From contig JAODTK010005895.1 of NCBI GenBank assembly GCA_026419785.1, positions 106,580 through 170,579 of the forward strand: a stretch of 64,000 nucleotides of DNA, given 5' to 3'. Positions 58,970 through 64,000 of the stretch are shown here, piece after piece; positions within the stretch are counted from its first letter, which is position 1, and every line of letters starts with the position of its first letter. Made by a program: the position numbers and the translations under genes. This stretch comes from Sclerodactyla briareus (Eukaryota > Echinodermata > Holothuroidea > Dendrochirotida > Sclerodactylidae). A model generated the notes under the pieces. It saw nothing but the letters and a program-made list of their open reading frames with translations, was not told where the DNA came from and did no database searches.

Positions 58970-60284
58970 TATAAGTGCTGTTCACACTGTGCGATCCGAT
59001 AGATACGATACGATAAATTTATCGGACGTCTATTCAAAAGTGGTATTTTCATAGGAGTGTTCACACCTGCGCGAAACGATAAACCGATACGATACGATAA
59101 TTTATCGGATGGGGGGGGGGGGGGACGTCGAGTGGAAAATATTTCAACTTTTATCGTACGCTAAATTTATAGGATGCGATAAATTGCGCCATGCCGTTAT
59201 ACACTTGCCAATCGGCAAAGCGTATGGGACGCCAAATAGGCTATTGGGGGAAGTTTAGCGTGAGAAGTTGGTTTCATGATAATCGGGGTTTAACGATGAA
59301 TGTTTTTGGGTAGCGACGTATCCAGGGAGGACATGGCCTCTGAATGAGCTTCTTCGTCTCTAATTGGCGCCTCCGCATGCACGGGCACAAAACCATTTAT
59401 TTCGTTCGAATCATTAAGCACTCCCTCATATACGATAGTAAGCGTGACCATTGAGTATGGGGACGTGCGGTGCGGCCGGCGCCCACGGAGTCACATGTGA
59501 CATGCAAAGGCAGAGATGGCGGTTGGTTAGTGAGTCGCCGGTGTGGCTGCTTGAGAGGAGCCGGTAGGAAGGTTTTTTCAGAGGGTCCGATCCACAGCCG
59601 GACGTATTTGACGGACACTTCAGTTCAAAGCCTTAATACCTCATGGTCAGAAAGAGGCGGGAATAGAACCGGAGAGGCAACGGAAATAAGCTAATTGTGG
59701 GGGGGGGGGAGGTATAAATGCGATTTAACCTTAAGTACGCCAAGTTAATTATGTCTTGTAATCAGTGAGGAAAAGTAGTAAGGTACACAGGGTTTTTAGC
59801 CTTAGGCATTATTTTTACATGCAGTTCTTGAAAGACACCCGAGCTCATTGGCGAATTGACTCAATGACTGCATGCTTTTCTGCTACCTCACTTCGGCCGT
59901 AGTATTGGATACCACTCTAATTAAGACTGGGTGTCTAACGAAGGGTAGCGTGGATGGTGAGAATCACTATCTGAATCGAGATCGTCCCAATGCGCTTCTC
60001 TCCACGCGCTCCTACAAGTCCTGGGAAAGACCAAGCTCGAATTGCTCTGAAATTACAATTCTTGGTACTCCAAAAACTCTGCGACCAGGCTATTCCACCC
60101 CTGACTCAAACAAAGGAAAACTTGTGCTCTCCAACTAAAATCCCACTATCTTTTACCCGTTATGTTAGGGGCCCGAGACGTCCGATAAATTATCGTCCGA
60201 CATTTTTATGAACCTCCACCGATAATTTAATCGTATCGTATCGTACGTATCGTATCGTATCGCACAGTGTGAACAGCGCTTTAT
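58970..60284. mobile_element. 1.3-kb DNA-transposon-like element with TIRs and TAT flanks
   Basis: The left end AAGTGCTGTTCACACTGTGC begins at 58973. The right end, read inward on the minus strand from 60281, is AAGCGCTGTTCACACTGTGC, a 19 of 20 match. TAT at 58970-58972 and 60282-60284 is a candidate 3-bp target duplication. Subterminal ATACGATACGATA arrays and TTTATCGGACGTC / GACGTCCGATAAATTATCG words extend the inverted similarity. A 3-bp AT-rich duplication is known for PIF/Harbinger elements, so a non-autonomous Harbinger-like element is possible. No transposase motif was recognised in the interior. Confidence 0.75.
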
Positions 60285-60795
60285 GCCACATATGTGGCAC
60301 AGACTGAACCGTGACATCGATTACGCAATAAGTAATAATAGCCCCAGGCGACAACCTATTTACTGCATAGAATAAACGTGTCACTGAGTTCCCCCCAGCT
60401 TTGCTTAGCTAGCTGCAGTGACATGGATGCAACTGGGTCCTACTAAGATTGCCCGGGACTGCCCTGTGGACAAAAACTGCCCGGGACTGGCTAAGACTGC
60501 CGGTGCGTACTAATACTGCCCGGGAGTTTGAAAAGACGCCGGCCTCCCGACGATGATCGATGGCAGTCCGTACGCTCTGAGCTGTTGCCTCGGAGTCGGA
60601 GTCTGAATCGACGTCAGTAACTAGTAGAACCAAGCACAAATAGAGGGATTGGATGTAAGTGTACTGGTAGTTTGAGTTCGTTTTAGCATTTTAGGCCACT
60701 AAGTTTAGCCTACTTGTCCACTCTCTCATATCTCTCACATAGCCTTATTCCCGTGCGCTGGGACATCAGCGCCCGGGCGCCAGCCAGCCTCCGCG
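60285..60795. other. GC-rich stretch, possible promoter region
   Basis: A short minisatellite-like run of TGCCCGGGACTG words lies at about 60450-60530. CGCCCGGGCGCC occurs at about 60769-60780. It precedes the candidate first exon at 60796. No TATA box was identified. Confidence 0.25.
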
Positions 60796-60934
60796 ATGGA
60801 ATCTACTGCACCAATGTCATGTGGGGAAAAAGTTACGATGCAAGCAGACATGACTATAGGTTCAAAAAACCAAAACGAGAGCCCCCCCCCCCCCCCTCTT
60901 CACCCAGAAAAAAGAGAAAAATCCGACAATCCAC
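60796..60934 (+). CDS. Candidate first coding exon, unknown protein
   Basis: ATG at 60796 has a strong Kozak context (G at -3 and G at +4, CCGCGATGG). The frame opens MESTAPMSCGEKVTMQADM, passes a proline run, then a Lys/Glu-rich segment EKREKSD, and reaches GTAGTA at 60935, a possible splice donor. The C-run at 60881-60897 makes the frame uncertain: one lost or gained C switches to a frame with KPKRE and KKRKIR, resembling a nuclear localisation signal. I do not recognise the protein. The call rests on start context, composition and GC-rich surroundings only. Confidence 0.25.
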
Positions 60935-62690
60935 GTAGTAGCAGACAGATCATGGTGTGGAGTGAGCCTACCCGGTTTATCGTCGTGCAAAGCTCATTAA
61001 ATTCTAAACTTTACCTACGCATAATCAGTCAGTGGAAGCGTTCCCATTGGTGTAGGGTTACACAACTCTATGTACGGTTTCTTCTCGTGAGAGTCGTGGT
61101 TCGTTGTAACATATGTCTGGGCAAAATTTATTGTCTATAATCTGTAGGTAGATTTCGTAAGTGCTCATGCTCCACTGTGTGATCAATGTTGGGTGAGCAC
61201 GATCTGTTCAGATTAACAAGGCGGGCGATCATGGGAGGGACGTGGGGAGGGGCGTCCCTGCCACACATGAAACCTCCCCGTCGTTCCGTGTTGGAGTGAA
61301 ACAGTATAATGTTCCATCGCGTGATCCCTTCTCTCTACTTCTACACAGCACACTTGGCCCGTAGTATGGATAATTTCAAATTTGTTTGGATATGTGTTAT
61401 CTCTTGTAGAAAACCGTCAAAAATGTAAACGCGATATGGGGAGAAACGGGAGTGTTTAAGTACGCCTCCCGATCCAACAAGGGTTTCAATTTGGGAAAGA
61501 CAAAACAGTGGCCAGACGGAAACTTATTGTTTAGGTTAAGGTCTTGTTATGATCCATTAGTAGTAAGGGGGGGGGGGGGTTGACGGTCCCCATCTAGTGT
61601 TGCGCTTACGGGACCAGTTACTTATGGGAGGCTACCTGAGATCCTGGACTCCGAGTCTGGCGGATTGGGCGTGGATCTTGGGCAAAACCAATTTAATAAT
61701 TCGTGGCTTGGGGGGGGTGCCGTTGGGAGTTGAAGGTTGCGTGGAGCGGTCACTACGTCTTGAATTAAACTGGCTAACCAAGTAGGACATGTTCTTTGAA
61801 TAAGTCTAACACATATCAGTTTCGCCACTCAGGAGTGTCCCATGCGCCTGTTGATTCACGGCGGTTCCTTCGTGATATTGTTAATCCAGGGCAAAAAACA
61901 CATATTATTAAAAATAATATACATATATTAATAGCCGACTGTACAATTTGATCACTTGTATTTGGCTCGGGACTTGTGAGCTGAGTGGGACAGTTTTGTG
62001 CAAAACAGAGCTCAGATTGGTATGGTTCTCTAAGCAAATATCAAGGTTTTTTTTGTATATACATTGATGCCGCTTAAACGAGTGACCACTTGTGTGAGAA
62101 CTGAGGCTTTTGAGTTGGGGTTAAAACGACGGTGGTAAGTTCAAGATAGGCTCTAGTGTTGCCATATATTTTGACAGTCCGTCAGTGAAAATTGTTAAAC
62201 GGGGCGGGTATATAACCCCTATTTTGGACCAATGTTTCACGTTGTTTAAGCCTTTTTTGACTCGGGACTGGTATGAAGGTGAGTGATACGGGTATCGACG
62301 CTTTTAGACGCCCGACGAATCTCGTCCTGACGCCGACAATGTTAGCGACACGAATATATCGTCCACGTGCTATCGTGCGACATCAATGTAACCTTAGTTC
62401 GAAATAGATCGTTCGCGAGAAACCGACAAATCCGCCAGGCCCCATCTGCGTGCCGTGATTCACTGCCCCTCTCTGGTTGATTTAGGCCATGTTAGGAGCG
62501 TAATGTGACATGTTTGAGCCTTGGTCGGCTTGAGACTTGGAAACCAGACTATAGTTTCTGTCCTTTGCCGCTCCGGTATTTTTTGGGGCTTCAAATCAGT
62601 GGTACCCGTATTCGGCGGTGTCTCTGTTTATGGTACAACTTTGAGTGTTTGTTTATAGTGCTTTGCGATCACTCATCGGAAGAGTAATCG
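60935..62690. other. Non-coding or unrecognised stretch
   Basis: A G-run lies at about 61567-61580 and a short AT palindrome (TATTATTAAAAATAATA) at about 61902-61920. If the Penelope-like element continues here, its C-terminal GIY-YIG endonuclease would be expected, but I could not see its motifs. Confidence 0.3.
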
Positions 62691-62699
62691 GGTCTTCAG

Positions 62700-64000
62700 C
62701 TTTTCTGGTTTGTTGTGTGCTACCCGTGACACTGGAAAGCTGGATTTAAACTCGTAAATCTCTGGGATTTTTCCCTTTTTGTAGGCAATTATGGTGCTTT
62801 GGGAACCAGTTTGCGAAAGCTCTGGGGCCCGTTTATTAAGTGCCAATGCTTATTTAAGGCCGTTTTTCGCAGGTCCCTTGTTTGTGATATGGGGTGTATA
62901 TTAGTTTGAACACCGCGTGGTTCTGAGTTGCGTGCCGTTGTTCGCGTGTCGCAGATTTGTTCGGCGGGTCCTCATCTGATAGCATTGGGACACGGAAACC
63001 ACCTCTCCTTTCGTGTATTCGGAGCAGAAGTCTCTGTGAAAATTGTTTTTGCGGCTAAGTCTCCTCAATGTTGCATAGCGTGCATAAACTTAGGCCTTCC
63101 CCTTTTGATAACCATTGACCGTGCTTTGGGATGACTCTGAATTGCGATCTAATATTGGTGGTTCCGTGGGCTTGGTATAGATTTTTGTATCTAGAAAGCC
63201 TTTTGAACGGAATTAATCTCCCTTTAAAATTGTTAATCGGGTATGTTACTTCGTTTATCCGAAATTTCTGCCTTGACTTAAGGAGTGTGGTGTAAGTACG
63301 TTTCTAACGTTCACCATGGAGTTTCAGTCCATCTTCGGTTCCACTGTACAACAGAAGTATTTCATCTCTGTACCTTAGCCGTTGTCGGGTGTTTTGGTTC
63401 TGATTGGATGATTGAGGTCTTATTTGTGGCATACAATGTCGCAGATTCTCATGGACCTTGAACTGGCTTTTTCACATAGTTCTTGCGCTGTACTACTATT
63501 GGAGGAGGAACTAATCAGAATCCACAAAATCTGGAGATTGGCTCAGTTGGGGACCCGTTGCCGCTTATGCTAGTCCGCCCTGCAAATTTTTGAGTTTGCT
63601 GGAGGTGCTTTGTGCACCTTAGGCAGGATGACGTATATCACGGGCGTGCGGGTCTTCTGTGTGTGGATTTAGGTATTGATGTCCTTCGTCTACTCTCTTT
63701 GTTTGGAGAACATTTATAAGGCATTTTTGAACACCAGGTCGGTGGTTGGCTTTGGTTATATGTCGCCTCGGTAACCTTCGTAATGACAAAGCATTCGCTG
63801 ACGTCGATCTCGGTTTGATATCTGAGCGATTAATAGGCTTATGCCCCTTCCTTTTTGTCGAGGGCTTTTAACCACAATGGAGCGATCGTTCTTGATGGTG
63901 TTTAGAGCGATGCGTTCTGCTTCCGTGGTATTGTTGCGCGCAATTCTGATAGGAATGCTAGCCCTTTCAGCATTCAAACCTTTTGTTGCCTCCCGGTATG
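62700..64000 (-). mobile_element. Penelope-like retroelement, truncated by the window edge
   Basis: On the minus strand the segment encodes successive pieces characteristic of Penelope-like reverse transcriptases (see the pseudogene entry). The 5' part lies beyond 64000, and the 3' limit is set by loss of recognisable similarity near 62700. Penelope-like elements move by reverse transcription and usually carry a GIY-YIG endonuclease, which is not legible here. Confidence 0.8.
62780..63985 (-). pseudogene. Penelope-like reverse transcriptase, frameshifted
   Basis: Read downward on the minus strand, the N-terminal NNTTEAERIALNTIKNDRSI with VVKS (about 63930-63855) matches the T.AE..AL..L..D.SIV..KADKG region. 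YVILPKVHKAP (63635-63603) and SGNGSPTEPISRF (63565-63527) match the F..LPKVHK and GRPI.SG.GSPTEP.S.F.D motifs that define the group. Further on, LRKTALNKHWHLI with KLVPKAP and IAYKKGKNPRDL (about 62885-62770) matches the connector before the endonuclease. The catalytic aspartate motifs in the 63000-63500 interval are not clearly readable. At least five frame changes or stops interrupt it. Confidence 0.8.

Noticed and set aside
60935..62690. GIY-YIG endonuclease of the Penelope-like element
   Set aside because: No GIY-YIG-like motif could be read in hand translation; similarity stops near 62.7 kb.

Overview
The window looks like non-coding DNA from a marine invertebrate, most likely a deuterostome of echinoderm type. 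It is AT-rich and intron-like. Long open frames are absent, and short palindromic AGGCCT-type motifs recur. The retroelements are animal LINE and Penelope types, and the one recognisable cellular gene piece is a CYP2-like cytochrome P450 exon. Nothing prokaryotic is present: no operons, no Shine-Dalgarno-led genes, no CRISPR. Assignment to a phylum is inference. Many repeat copies differ by one-base gains and losses, often in homopolymers, which fits unpolished long reads, true decay, or both. Frameshifts in the retroelements should be read with that in mind.

Layout. 0-9.5 kb: two copies of a dispersed repeat (R1, 395-2265 and 8275-9440), a foldback element whose arms are arrays of a ~28-bp unit (2938-3840), a perfect 98-bp direct repeat (4241/4632), a repeat ending in a hairpin (R2, 5101-6412) and a repeat ending in GGACTC-rich DNA (R3, 6429-7540). 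9.5-19 kb: ~286-bp tandem repeats, a candidate exon (12640-12765), a P450 exon on the minus strand (14964-15153), a tRNA-derived SINE (15183-15450), a G/C-rich MITE, a second R3 copy, and an RFX X-box-like site (18817). 19-22.3 kb: a minus-strand LINE with recognisable endonuclease and reverse-transcriptase segments. 23.4-31.4 kb: a ~145-bp tandem array, R2 3' ends, then two head-to-tail ~2.8-kb composite units, each built from three ~600-bp subunits plus a distinct tail. 36-41 kb: another R1 copy and a 3.3-kb block (A) of the same subunits. 41-48 kb: a duplicated segment interrupted by R2, then a 2.5-kb array of a ~215-bp satellite (B). 51.7-58.1 kb: block A in inverted orientation (A') followed by satellite B in inverted orientation (B'). 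58.9-60.3 kb: a 1.3-kb element with terminal inverted repeats and a TAT target duplication. 60.3-61 kb: GC-rich DNA with a possible first coding exon. 62.7-64 kb: a Penelope-like retroelement running off the right edge.

Most of the window is therefore interspersed and tandem repeats. The strongest structural observations are the A-B-A'-B' arrangement, the higher-order composite array, and perfect DR1 nuclear-receptor motifs carried by several repeat families. I found no complete host gene and no intact transposase or reverse transcriptase.
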